Shown one piece after another: positions 9,020 through 17,403 of a stretch of 64,000 nucleotides of DNA. The position numbers and the translations under genes are program-made. Where the stretch lies: contig NZ_CP041330.1 of NCBI RefSeq assembly GCF_013394165.1, positions 372,001-436,000 on the forward strand, in the 5' to 3' direction. How positions within the stretch are numbered: the first letter of the stretch is position 1; each line of letters begins with the position of its first letter. A model generated the notes under the pieces. It was not told the origin of the DNA, made no database searches, and worked only from the letters and a program-made list of their open reading frames with translations. The stretch is from Pseudoalteromonas sp. Scap06 (GTDB lineage Bacteria > Pseudomonadota > Gammaproteobacteria > Enterobacterales > Alteromonadaceae).

Positions 9020-9839
9020 ATTTTTACTGAGCATGACACTCTTATTTTGCAGTACGCTAACTGTAGCTGCAACGGGAAAACTATTAGCAACACCGGGCGT
9101 GTCTCAAGTTGAAGGCAGTGCAGGAGGAGGGTTAGTTCCTTGGGCGCAGCTAGCAGGTTATGCTAGTGAGGACGAATGGGCTGTTAATGGCTTTTGTAGT
9201 CGTGCTGATGTAACAGATTACCGCCTAGATGCCTGTGGTGTGCAGCTTAACCTATTTAATCGTGTTGAACTGAGTTATGCCGTGCAGCAGTTTGATGTGC
9301 CTGCGCTCAATACAGAAATAGAGCAGTCAATTTCTGGGGCAAAAATTCGTTTATATGGTGATATAGTATACAGTAAGTGGCCCCAGCTAAGCATGGGTGT
9401 ACAGCATAAATCACTGGATGATGGCACAGTTGCAAAGTTGGTTGGCGCAAAAAATACCAGTGGTATAGATGTGTACCTAGCAGCCAGTAAATTACATTTG
9501 GGCGCACTTGCTGGGTACAACTGGTTTTGGAATGTGACCACCCGTTACAGTAAAGCCAATCAGTTAGGGCTTTTAGGATATGGAGGGGCTAATGAAGGTA
9601 GCCATATTTTACTAGAAGCAAGTAGTGCGGTGTTTGTAAGTCGTGAACTTGCTATTGGTATTGAGTATCGACAAAAAGCCAATAACCTAGGTTTAGGCGA
9701 ACAAGATTGGCGCGATTTATTTATAGCGTGGATGCCTAATAAACATGTCAGTGTAACGGCGGCCTATTTAGACTTAGGGCGGATTGCTGGTGTTGATAAC
9801 CAAACCGGCTGGTATTTATCGGTTACGGGGTATTGGTAA
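9009..9839 (+). CDS. DUF3034 family envelope protein
   Basis: 276 residues from a GTG at 9009 that overlaps the GGDEF-EAL stop by 11 bases; AGAGGA lies about 9 bases upstream. A signal peptide ends near TVAA. The rest matches DUF3034 by pattern: GKLLATPGVSQVEGSAGGGLVPWAQLAGY at the mature start, the ADVTDYRLDACGVQLNLFNRVELSYAQ-like block, GYNWFWNVTTRY and a C-terminal aromatic end (GYW). Alternating hydrophobic strands suggest an outer-membrane beta barrel. Function is unknown. Overlap with both neighbours marks it as a fixed member of this operon. Confidence 0.85.
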   Translation: MYIKFLLSMTLLFCSTLTVAATGKLLATPGVSQVEGSAGGGLVPWAQLAGYASEDEWAVNGFCSRADVTDYRLDACGVQLNLFNRVELSYAVQQFDVPALNTEIEQSISGAKIRLYGDIVYSKWPQLSMGVQHKSLDDGTVAKLVGAKNTSGIDVYLAASKLHLGALAGYNWFWNVTTRYSKANQLGLLGYGGANEGSHILLEASSAVFVSRELAIGIEYRQKANNLGLGEQDWRDLFIAWMPNKHVSVTAAYLDLGRIAGVDNQTGWYLSVTGYW

Positions 9840-10258
9840 TGAAACTGAGTGTATTTATTTTTTGTTGTTTAAGCTTACTTTTAGGGTGTACAACACAACC
9901 TAACACCTCTTTGTATCAGCAACTAGGCGAACAAGCTGGGCTTGAAAAGTTAACTGACAGTTTTATTGTTCAAATAGGCAATGACAAACAGGTGTTTCAT
10001 TACTTTGAACACAGTAATATTAGCCATTTTCGACAAGGGTTTATTAGTCATTTATGTTCGCTGGTGGACGGCTCTTGTGAATATAAAGGCGACTCGATGG
10101 TTGCTATCCATACTGGCATGAACATAAATGAAAAAGACTTCAATCACGTTGTCGATTTATTAATAAATGCAATGAACGAGCAAAATATCCCACATACAGT
10201 GCAAAATAAAATTTTAGCTAAAATGGCGCCACTGCGTGGCGAAATTATTAAGATTTAA
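9839..10258 (+). CDS. Lipoprotein group 1 truncated haemoglobin
   Basis: 139 residues from the ATG at 9839, which overlaps the DUF3034 stop (TAATG). The lipobox LLLGC places the lipidated Cys at residue 17, so the protein is probably membrane anchored on the periplasmic side. The globin part begins SLYQQLGEQAGLEKL and holds the proximal histidine in VAIHTGMNI. A loop with two cysteines (LCSLVDGSCEYKG) replaces the more usual Gly-rich segment, and the end is LAKMAPLRGEII. Truncated haemoglobins bind O2, NO or other ligands; the function of an exported, lipidated one is not established. It is the last gene of the cupredoxin/GGDEF-EAL/DUF3034 unit. Confidence 0.87.
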   Translation: MKLSVFIFCCLSLLLGCTTQPNTSLYQQLGEQAGLEKLTDSFIVQIGNDKQVFHYFEHSNISHFRQGFISHLCSLVDGSCEYKGDSMVAIHTGMNINEKDFNHVVDLLINAMNEQNIPHTVQNKILAKMAPLRGEIIKI

Positions 10259-10300
10259 TTTTTATAATCAAATGCATACATGTAAAAACATGCTTGAGTA

Positions 10301-11044
10301 TTACTCACCTGTAATCTTAGCAAGATCTGCCGTTTTATATCGTCTTTGCATATGAATACTCGATCTATGAATTAAATTTCTGATAAATGTACTGCGGTTG
10401 GAATGGGAGCCTGCATTAGCGCTTGTTATTTCACTAATAAAGCTTCGATCTTCGGCAACAGGGTAGGGTTTTATGCCAATCATATTTAGGCCTACTTCAG
10501 TGTGAAACTGCATATCGACATCCACCGGTCTAAAAAATGGTTTTCTTTGCAGTAGCTTTTTAGCGCCGCTTAGTGAAATGATGTAGCCTTGAGTGCCATT
10601 AGGTGCCTTTTTATAGTTGCCAACTGTTAGGCTGTTTTCTAATAACGTACTGTCAATAAATGGAAAGTTTCGATTATCAGATAGCTTGATTAAATCCCAG
10701 TTTTTTAATTTAAGCGCCGCGTCAACAACATCTTTAAGTGAAGCTTCAATGAAAAGGTCATCCTCCAATACAACACAATAAGCGATATTTTCATCGACCA
10801 TTTTTTGCCAAAGGCGCATATGGCTTACATAGCAACCAATTTCACCTGCAGATAGGTTGCGATTGTAGCGTTTTTTATTTTTTTTCGGGCAATACCACTT
10901 GAGGATTTCTTGTTCACTAAGGTTTTTGCCAATGGTCGCTTCAAAACGTTCAGCATTTAAGTGCAGGCTGGTTAGTCGCTTTAGGGTTGTTTCCCAGCGG
11001 TCTTCGCAGCCTTGCATATTGATAATGTAAAAAGGGATTGGCAT
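10301..11044 (-). CDS. Glycosyltransferase family 25 (LPS-type)
   Basis: 247 residues. The start PFYIINMQGCEDRWE, the block SAGEIGCYVSHMRLWQKMV and the acidic CVVLEDDLFIEASL near residue 95 are hallmarks of GT25 enzymes, which add galactose or glucose to lipooligosaccharide in other bacteria. GTQGYIISLSGAKKLL near 150 is also conserved. It is a single leftward gene with no other glycan genes beside it, although a second surface-polymer enzyme lies at 3560-4630. Donor and acceptor sugars cannot be told from the sequence. Confidence 0.88.
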   Translation of the reverse strand: MPIPFYIINMQGCEDRWETTLKRLTSLHLNAERFEATIGKNLSEQEILKWYCPKKNKKRYNRNLSAGEIGCYVSHMRLWQKMVDENIAYCVVLEDDLFIEASLKDVVDAALKLKNWDLIKLSDNRNFPFIDSTLLENSLTVGNYKKAPNGTQGYIISLSGAKKLLQRKPFFRPVDVDMQFHTEVGLNMIGIKPYPVAEDRSFISEITSANAGSHSNRSTFIRNLIHRSSIHMQRRYKTADLAKITGE

Positions 11045-11172
11045 AATTTCACTTTATTTAGAAATATCAAAGCGGCTATTTTAGCATTATTATAATTTGT
11101 AACCAGTCTAAATTCTGTTTATAAACAGGCTGTAATAATATATAGCTATTTCATTTCCTCAAATTTGGCAAG

Positions 11173-12006
11173 ATGATGAAAAATATAGTCAGTGCACAAT
11201 GGTTACATGCGCGTTTAGAGCAAACTAACTTAGTTATTTTTGATGCAGGTATGCTACGCCCCTCAGCTGCAGGGGAGTATTCGCCCGTTGCTATGCTACC
11301 TAAAGCACAACGATTTGATATCAAAAAAGAACTCGCAGATACCTCAAACCCATTACCCAATACCTTGTGTAGTGCAGAGCAATTTACTCAGGTGATGCAA
11401 AAAGCAGGAGTGAATCACGATTCACTCGTGGTGATTTATGAAGATGCAGGGTTATTCAGTGCAGCTAGAGCCTGGTGGATGTTTAAAGCCATGGGATTTA
11501 GTAACGTTAAAGTGCTCAGTGGCGGTTTAGCCAAGTGGCTTGAACTTGGGCTTGTGGTTGAGTCAAATTATACACAAGCATCACTAAAAGGCGACTTTAT
11601 TGCTCATTACCAACCTGGTTACTTTATTGATAAAAAGCAGGTGCTAAGTGCTACTAATGATGCCAATACAGTTATTTTAGATGCGCGTGCTTATGAGCGC
11701 TTTACGGGTAAAAATAAAGAGCCAAGAGCGGGTATGCGCAGCGGCCACATTATTAATAGCTACTCGCTACCTTTAAGTAGTTTATTAGAAAATGGCGAGG
11801 CAAAATCACTCGACTTTATACAAACACAGTTTAGTGAATTAGTCGGTAATGCAACCCAGTTACAATTTAGCTGCGGTTCGGGTGTTACTGCCTGTGCGCT
11901 TGCACTGTTCGCTGATGAATGCGGATACAATAATTTAAGTGTTTACGACGGATCGTGGAGTGAGTGGGGCGCTGATAGCTCACTGCCTATTGCTGTGGGT
12001 GGATAA
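11173..12006 (+). CDS. sseA: 3-mercaptopyruvate-type sulfurtransferase (two rhodanese domains)
   Basis: 277 residues with two rhodanese-like domains, about 1-125 and 145-275. The C-terminal domain has the active-site loop CGSGVTAC with catalytic C234; the CG(S/T)GV(T)A loop points to 3-mercaptopyruvate sulfurtransferase rather than thiosulfate sulfurtransferase. The N-terminal domain has no catalytic Cys, as expected. It transfers sulfur from mercaptopyruvate to cyanide or thiols in the cytoplasm. Length matches E. coli SseA (281). It is monocistronic between two leftward genes. Confidence 0.87.
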   Translation: MMKNIVSAQWLHARLEQTNLVIFDAGMLRPSAAGEYSPVAMLPKAQRFDIKKELADTSNPLPNTLCSAEQFTQVMQKAGVNHDSLVVIYEDAGLFSAARAWWMFKAMGFSNVKVLSGGLAKWLELGLVVESNYTQASLKGDFIAHYQPGYFIDKKQVLSATNDANTVILDARAYERFTGKNKEPRAGMRSGHIINSYSLPLSSLLENGEAKSLDFIQTQFSELVGNATQLQFSCGSGVTACALALFADECGYNNLSVYDGSWSEWGADSSLPIAVGG

Positions 12007-12007
12007 T

Positions 12008-12358
12008 TTAACTATAGGGACAATTTTTACACCCGTTTTTGCAGCAAGTACCACGTTTTAAAAAATACCACTTACTAAACACTATGTAATTATTCTGCAT
12101 GGTGTAATCTAACCCTTCAATTAAATTATCATGGCTTCTAAATTGTTTAGCAAAAGCGATTTGAGCTTTTATTGGTTGAGTGTATATAGTCTCTAAATAG
12201 TTATTTATTTTAGCAAGAGTACATAAGCGGCATAAGCAGCTGGTTGCTGTATCATCGAGTGGTAAAATAGCAGGTAACTGATAACACCAACATGCGGTTA
12301 TATCATTAACATTACAGTTAAGCGTTGTATTACATTGGCTGCAGTTTATCTGGGTCAT
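12008..12358 (-). CDS. Cysteine-rich CWC domain fused to DUF5522
   Basis: 116 residues from the ATG at 12358; a longer open frame to 12493 would add an unlikely leader and overlap the divergent gene. N-terminal part: INCSQCNTTLNCNVNDITACWCYQLP then SCLCRLC, the cysteine-rich CWC pattern, probably a zinc site. C-terminal part: EGLDYTMQNNYIVFSKWYFLKRGTCC, ending GCKNCPYS, the DUF5522 pattern. The two domains are small conserved families often encoded as neighbouring genes; here they are one protein. No catalytic function is known. It converges on sseA with a single base between the stops. Confidence 0.75.
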   Translation of the reverse strand: MTQINCSQCNTTLNCNVNDITACWCYQLPAILPLDDTATSCLCRLCTLAKINNYLETIYTQPIKAQIAFAKQFRSHDNLIEGLDYTMQNNYIVFSKWYFLKRGTCCKNGCKNCPYS

Positions 12359-12401
12359 TTTAGGTCTTATTAACAGTAGAGCAGCAAGAATAACAAACAT
12401 T

Positions 12402-12728
12402 ATGAATATACAAAAAGCATTGGCTGAATTTATTACATTTGGCGAGCAAAGAGATAGTGCCATTAGTGTGATTGTTTCAACCGCAGCAAACAATCAAACC
12501 TATCTGTACACACTCACAAAGCCTGTACTAATTAATGTACTTGCGCGTTGTTTAAATAAAGAAATTGATATTGACGATTTAGAGCTGTGGGCAAATGTCA
12601 TTGAGTCGCGAGATGACATAAATTGCGCTAAGCATGAAGGCGTTATTTACGCGCTAAGTAATAGCGAGCAAATGGGTGAGTTGACTCATCAAAAGCTCGC
12701 ACAGTTGTTAAAGCTATTACAACAGTAG
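12402..12728 (+). CDS. Hypothetical protein
   Basis: 108 residues, not recognised. No signal peptide or membrane segment. Predominantly helical by pattern and acidic in the middle (EIDIDDLELWANVIESRDD), with a C-terminal Leu-rich helix (LTHQKLAQLLKLLQQ). It is divergent from the CWC-DUF5522 gene with 43 bases between starts, so the two may share a control region. The ribosome site is weak. It could be a small regulatory or antitoxin-like protein, but nothing in the sequence shows that. Confidence 0.55.
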   Translation: MNIQKALAEFITFGEQRDSAISVIVSTAANNQTYLYTLTKPVLINVLARCLNKEIDIDDLELWANVIESRDDINCAKHEGVIYALSNSEQMGELTHQKLAQLLKLLQQ

Positions 12729-12730
12729 CA

Positions 12731-12791
12731 GGTGGTTATCAGAAAATATTAAAGGTTTTAAGCAACAGTTTTCAGATGTTAGTAACCACCG
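12731..12791. repeat. Imperfect inverted repeat between converging genes
   Basis: GGTGGTTA (12731-12738) matches TAACCACC downstream, with AGAAAA and TTTTCAGA inner segments that can also pair imperfectly. There is no T run, so it is not a standard terminator, though it lies where one is expected between the genes at 12402 and 12835. Confidence 0.4.
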
Positions 12792-12834
12792 CTGGGCTAA
12801 TCTCTAGCTGACACCTGAAACCTGTTCTTAAAGT

Positions 12835-13803
12835 TTACTTATGATAGCTCAAGCAAGTTTCTACTTCGTCTTTAGAGCCTAAAATAACCGCAACACGCTG
12901 ATGGATAGCATCAGGCTGAATATTCATAATACGCTCAGTACCTGTTGAAGCAATACCACCGGCTTGCTCTACTAACATCGCCATTGGGTTTGCTTCATAA
13001 AGTAAACGCAGCTTATTAGGTTTATTAGGATCTTTAGTATCAGTTGGGTAAGTAAATAAACCACCACGGCTAAGTACACGGTGAACATCGCCAACCATTG
13101 CAGCAATCCAGCGCATATTGAAGTTTTGAGCGCGAGGGCCTGTATCTCCGGCAAGTAAGTCATTAATGTAGTTTTGCATCGCTGGTTCCCAGTGGCGCTG
13201 GTTAGAGGCGTTAATTGCAAATTCATTAGTTTTAGCAGGAATAGCGGCAAAATCTTGGGTAAGTAAAAAGCTACCTTGGGTTTTATCTAAGGTAAACATG
13301 CGTGTACCTTTACCTGTTGTTAGCGCAAGCATAGTTGATGGGCCATACAGTACGTAACCTGCAGCCACTTGTTGATGCCCAGGTTGCATAAAAATCTTTT
13401 CATCAGCAGCATCTGAGCCCACAGGCGCTTTCATAATAGAAAATATAGTACCTACAAGTGAGTTAATATCGGTATTTGACGAGCCATCAAGTGGGTCAAA
13501 TGCAACAATGTACTCGGCATCTGGGTTACCGGCAACAGTATAATCTTCTTCTTCAGAGGCAATCGCTTTAACTGTGCCTGACTCCAGCAATATATCTTTT
13601 AATAACTGATTAGATAATACATCGAGTTTCTTTTGTGTTTCGCCTTGAATATTTTCATCGAGGGTTGAGCCTAATACGCCCGATAATTCACCTTGACCGA
13701 CGCGAAATGAAATTTCTTTACATGCCGCTAAAATTGTACGAATTAACGACAAAAGTTCTCTTGAACAGCCATCTTCTAGTAATACTGGTGGGAGTCTACG
13801 CAT
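12835..13803 (-). CDS. fbp: Fructose-1,6-bisphosphatase, class I
   Basis: 322 residues, the usual class I length. Catalyses fructose-1,6-bisphosphate to fructose-6-phosphate in gluconeogenesis. Landmarks: [11 protein letters not shown] near residue 90, the metal-binding [20 protein letters not shown] near 112-131, [20 protein letters not shown] near 225 and the catalytic-site block [19 protein letters not shown] near 259-277. The start ([12 protein letters not shown]) is supported by a ribosome site (AGGAAAAAAGA) on the minus strand. It is monocistronic and divergent from the metalloprotease gene. Confidence 0.96.
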   Translation of the reverse strand: MRRLPPVLLEDGCSRELLSLIRTILAACKEISFRVGQGELSGVLGSTLDENIQGETQKKLDVLSNQLLKDILLESGTVKAIASEEEDYTVAGNPDAEYIVAFDPLDGSSNTDINSLVGTIFSIMKAPVGSDAADEKIFMQPGHQQVAAGYVLYGPSTMLALTTGKGTRMFTLDKTQGSFLLTQDFAAIPAKTNEFAINASNQRHWEPAMQNYINDLLAGDTGPRAQNFNMRWIAAMVGDVHRVLSRGGLFTYPTDTKDPNKPNKLRLLYEANPMAMLVEQAGGIASTGTERIMNIQPDAIHQRVAVILGSKDEVETCLSYHK

Positions 13804-13957
13804 TCTTTTTTCCTGATAACGTGTTAAAACTAATCATAATGTGAGAGAGATTAGTTTAGAGCGCTGAAATTCGTCTTAAATAACTGTATTGTATAAATAA
13901 CCCCCTATAATGGGGTACCTACATCGCATTTAAAACGCTAATAACAAAGATAAGATT

Positions 13958-16387
13958 ATGCAAAAAATATCACGATTAAGTTACATACTCTTTACTGTGC
14001 TGCTCTGTATGATAACTCAAGCGCACGCAGCAATTAAGTCTATTGACGAATTTACTGAAAAAATGAACCATTTCCCTGGTTATTTTTCTTTCTTTTACGA
14101 TACCCAAAACGGCAATGTGTATTTAAAAGTTGATAAACTTGAGCAACAATTTTTACTACAGCATAGCCTGCCTTATGGCGTTGGTTCTAACGACATAGGT
14201 TTAGATAGAGGCCAATTAGGCGGTACCTATTTGGTGCAGTTTGAGCGCTTTGGCAACAAGGTGATGTTACGTGCCGTAAATACTTACTACCGTGCAAACA
14301 CGAGTAATTTAGCAGAGCAGCAAAGCGTTAAAGAAGCGTTTGCATCCAGCATTTTGGCAGGTTTTAAAGTTGTCGCTCAAGATGACAATGCTGCATTAAT
14401 AGATTACACCCCTTATTTACTGAGTGACGTACATGGTGTAAGCCGTACTTTAGCTGCGCGCAAGCAAGGGCAGTTTAGCCTTGATGAGTCACGCAGTGCG
14501 GTATTTATGAATCGCTCAAAAGCATTTTTGAAAAATACTGAACTTGAAGCCATTCTCACCTTTAAAGGATCTAAACCAGGTAAATACGTTCGCCAAGTGA
14601 GTGCTGACCCTTACGCTTTGAGTGTGCACATGCACCATTCACTTATTCAATTGCCTGATGATAATTACACGCCTCGTAAATTTAGCCCGCAATCGGGTTA
14701 TTGGAGTGTGGAGCATAAAAATTATGCAGCAGGGCTCGATGAGTCAATGTACGTGCGTTACATTCCGCGTCATCGGTTAGCAAAAAAAGATCCAAGCTTA
14801 GCAGTTAGTGAGCCGATAGAGCCTATTGTTTATTACTTAGATCCTGGGGTACCTGAACCAGTAAAAACGGCTTTATTAGAAGGCGGGCAATGGTGGAATG
14901 ACGCTTTTAATGCAGCAGGCTATAAAAATGCCTTTGAAGTTAAAGTGCTACCAAGTAATGCTGATCCTATGGATGTGCGCTACAACGTTATTCAATGGGT
15001 GCATCGAGCAACTCGAGGTTGGTCGTATGGCAGTTCAATTATAGACCCACGTACAGGCGAAATTATTAAAGGCCATGTGACATTAGGGTCGCTGCGAGTG
15101 CGTCAAGATATCCTTATTGCTGAATCACTCGCTGCGCCTTATTTAAAAGGCAATGAAGTGGCAGGTACTTTACATGCAATGGCACTTGATCGTATTCGTC
15201 AACTCAGTGCTCATGAAATTGGTCATACACTGGGTATTGCGCACAACTTTGCTGCGTCAGTAAATAATCGAGCTTCGGTGATGGATTATCCGCATCCGTT
15301 ATTGAGCTTTGCAGATAATGGTCAGTTAGATGTATCTCAAGGTTATGCTAAAGGCATGGGCGTATGGGATACGCAAGTGATCAAATATGGCTACAGTGAT
15401 TTTACCGGCCAAGATGAAAGCGAAGCACTCGCTGCTATTTTGCAGCAAAATAAAGCACAAGGTTTGGCGTTTATTTCTGACAGTGATGCCCGTGCCAAAG
15501 GTGGGGCGCACCCTACAGCTCATCTTTGGGATAATGGTGGTAATCCAAGTGAAGAATTACTTAGAGTGCTTGATGTGCGAAAGCAGGCGCTTGGGCAGTT
15601 TGGTATTAACAATATAAAAACTGGGGTTGCACTGTCGCAGTTAGAAGAAAAGCTAGTGCCACTTTACTTGTTCCACCGTTATCAAGTTGAAGCGGTTGCA
15701 AAGCTTATTGCGGGCGTTGATTATGACTATGAAATTCGTAGTGATGCACCCGTTAAAGGCGCCCAAGTTGTAGCTAAAGAGGCTCAGCAACAAGCCGTTA
15801 ATGCTATTTTAGCCACCCTAAAAGCAACTAATCTAACGCTGCCAGAGTCGATACTTTCCTTAATCGTACCTAAAGCGTATGGCGAGTCTAAATCACGAGA
15901 AAGTATAGTGGGTCGTACCGGCTTAACTATGGATGCACTTGCATTGCCTGAAGTGGCCGCGCAGCATAGCTTATCGCTATTACTTAATGCTCAACGATTA
16001 AATCGATTAGCACAGCAGCAAGCACGTGATAACCGCTTTTATAGCCTAGATGAGCTACTTAAACAGTTAAATAAGCAAGTGTTTAATGTATCAGCACCTG
16101 CCACCATGACAGGAAAAGTAACACAACGAGTACAGTACCTAACGGCAAAAGCCATGGCTGATCTTGTGGCTAACGACGGTTTAAGCCCTGAAGTGCAAGC
16201 GCAACTGCATTTCTATTTAAGCAAACTTGCTGATGAGTTTAATCAGCACTCTTTGCTAGGCCACCCTGAAGTGGGTGACAGCGCATTTAAAAACTATTTA
16301 TCGTCGCAAATTAATCAGTTTTTAACAACAGGCCAGTGGCCTGATAATTTTAAAGCCCTGCCAATACCACCAGGCTCACCTATTTAA
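13958..16387 (+). CDS. Large secreted zinc-dependent metalloprotease (DUF5117/DUF5118 type)
   Basis: 809 residues with a signal peptide ending near TQAHA-AIK. The catalytic motif HEIGHTLGIAHNFAAS starts at H419, giving the HExxHxxGxxH zinc site of metzincins, followed by the Met-turn SVMDYPHP near 440. The N-terminal 300 residues (FYDTQNGNVYLKVDKLEQQFLLQ, MHHSLIQLPDDNYTPRKF) match the prodomain-like region of the DUF5117 proteins, and the C-terminal 300 residues are helical. Likely a periplasmic or secreted peptidase; substrate unknown. Monocistronic, with a terminator-like hairpin just after the stop. Confidence 0.9.
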   Translation: MQKISRLSYILFTVLLCMITQAHAAIKSIDEFTEKMNHFPGYFSFFYDTQNGNVYLKVDKLEQQFLLQHSLPYGVGSNDIGLDRGQLGGTYLVQFERFGNKVMLRAVNTYYRANTSNLAEQQSVKEAFASSILAGFKVVAQDDNAALIDYTPYLLSDVHGVSRTLAARKQGQFSLDESRSAVFMNRSKAFLKNTELEAILTFKGSKPGKYVRQVSADPYALSVHMHHSLIQLPDDNYTPRKFSPQSGYWSVEHKNYAAGLDESMYVRYIPRHRLAKKDPSLAVSEPIEPIVYYLDPGVPEPVKTALLEGGQWWNDAFNAAGYKNAFEVKVLPSNADPMDVRYNVIQWVHRATRGWSYGSSIIDPRTGEIIKGHVTLGSLRVRQDILIAESLAAPYLKGNEVAGTLHAMALDRIRQLSAHEIGHTLGIAHNFAASVNNRASVMDYPHPLLSFADNGQLDVSQGYAKGMGVWDTQVIKYGYSDFTGQDESEALAAILQQNKAQGLAFISDSDARAKGGAHPTAHLWDNGGNPSEELLRVLDVRKQALGQFGINNIKTGVALSQLEEKLVPLYLFHRYQVEAVAKLIAGVDYDYEIRSDAPVKGAQVVAKEAQQQAVNAILATLKATNLTLPESILSLIVPKAYGESKSRESIVGRTGLTMDALALPEVAAQHSLSLLLNAQRLNRLAQQQARDNRFYSLDELLKQLNKQVFNVSAPATMTGKVTQRVQYLTAKAMADLVANDGLSPEVQAQLHFYLSKLADEFNQHSLLGHPEVGDSAFKNYLSSQINQFLTTGQWPDNFKALPIPPGSPI

Positions 16388-16405
16388 TAGTACAAGCCAG
16401 AGGAT

Positions 16406-16448
16406 AAAGGCGCTGTGTAAACGTTACGTTTCATGGTGCCTTGTTTTT
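16406..16448 (+). terminator. Probable intrinsic terminator of the metalloprotease gene
   Basis: AAGGC pairs with GCCTT and inner AAACG with CGTTT, followed by TTGTTTTTA. The stem is interrupted, so moderate confidence. Confidence 0.5.
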
Positions 16449-16526
16449 AGGGTGTTACTTTTGCTTGCATAAAGTTGGTTTTTTGTTAATCTAGCCACCC
16501 CCTATTTTAGTCTTTTTGAGGTGTTT

Positions 16527-17300
16527 ATGGCGTTTTTATCTCGTTCGATATTGGCGTTATCAATGGCACTTTTAAGCTCCAATGCAATCGCACAAAAACA
16601 ATGTGATGTTGAACTTCGTCATGGTTTAATTATTACCGATGATGTGATCCGTATTGTTGATAAAGGCCAAACAAGGGTGCAAATTAACAATAATAATCAA
16701 TTGTTTATTCGAGGCTACTGGGTCGATTTAAGCACCGACGAAAGCAAAGTGCTAGAACAATTTAGCAATGGTATTCGTCAAACAGTTCCTGAGTTGGTCG
16801 ATTTAGCGACCGATGGCGTTAACCTAGGACTCAGTGCTATTGAGCATGTTGTTGAGGGCATGTCAGATAAAGAACCCGAAGTGCTAAAAACGCAATTACA
16901 ATATGTAGAGCGCGCACTTATGGATAAGTTTAAACGTGGCGACGATTTCTTTTTTATAGCTCCTCAATCGCTTTCCCAAATTGATGATTTTTTTACTAAA
17001 GAAATTAGTCAAAAAATACACTCAGCTGTACATGGCTCTTTGGGTGCTATTTTAATGTCGCTTGGGGATGCGTTTAAATCTCGAGAAGGCAATATAGAAG
17101 ACCGCATGAACGACATGGGGCAACGCATGGATATCATCACCAAAGAAATCGATAAGTCGTTACAGAAAAAAGCCCATCAATTAGAACTTAAAGCCTCTGA
17201 ATATTGTGAATGTTTAAACTCTCTAGATATTACTGAGTCTCGGCTGCAAGCGATTGTACCTGGGATGACAGACTTTGATTTAGTACAGATTAAATCGTAA
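16527..17300 (+). CDS. yggN: YggN-like DUF2884 periplasmic protein
   Basis: 257 residues from the ATG at 16527; GAGG at 16518-16521 is well placed for it, while the in-frame GTG at 16521 has none. Signal peptide ends near SNAIA-QKQ. The mature start CDVELRHGLIITDDVIRIVD and the LFIRGYWVDLSTDESKVLEQFSNGIRQ-like segment match YggN/DUF2884. The middle is helical and the C-terminus has CECLNSLD. Function unknown in E. coli as well. It stands alone between the metalloprotease and rsuA. Confidence 0.83.
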   Translation: MAFLSRSILALSMALLSSNAIAQKQCDVELRHGLIITDDVIRIVDKGQTRVQINNNNQLFIRGYWVDLSTDESKVLEQFSNGIRQTVPELVDLATDGVNLGLSAIEHVVEGMSDKEPEVLKTQLQYVERALMDKFKRGDDFFFIAPQSLSQIDDFFTKEISQKIHSAVHGSLGAILMSLGDAFKSREGNIEDRMNDMGQRMDIITKEIDKSLQKKAHQLELKASEYCECLNSLDITESRLQAIVPGMTDFDLVQIKS

Positions 17301-17332
17301 GAACAGAGATTAGGCAAGATTATAGAAGGCAA

Positions 17333-17343
17333 CGAGCATCGAG
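17333..17343. repeat. CGAGCATCGAG repeat core
   Basis: The 11-base core is identical to one inside the inverted repeat at 30138-30148. Both are intergenic. It lies in a GC-richer patch between the yggN and rsuA stops (17301-17403). Confidence 0.45.
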
Positions 17344-17403
17344 CCTAGAGCGGCAGGTGAACAGCCCGAACCTCGTGAACCATTTCCTATCACCTAAACA
17401 ACC

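Noticed and set aside
13906..13911. TATAAT before the metalloprotease gene
   Set aside because: A perfect -10 word lies in a CCCC-TATAAT-GGGG setting, but no -35 at proper distance was found, so it is not called as a promoter.
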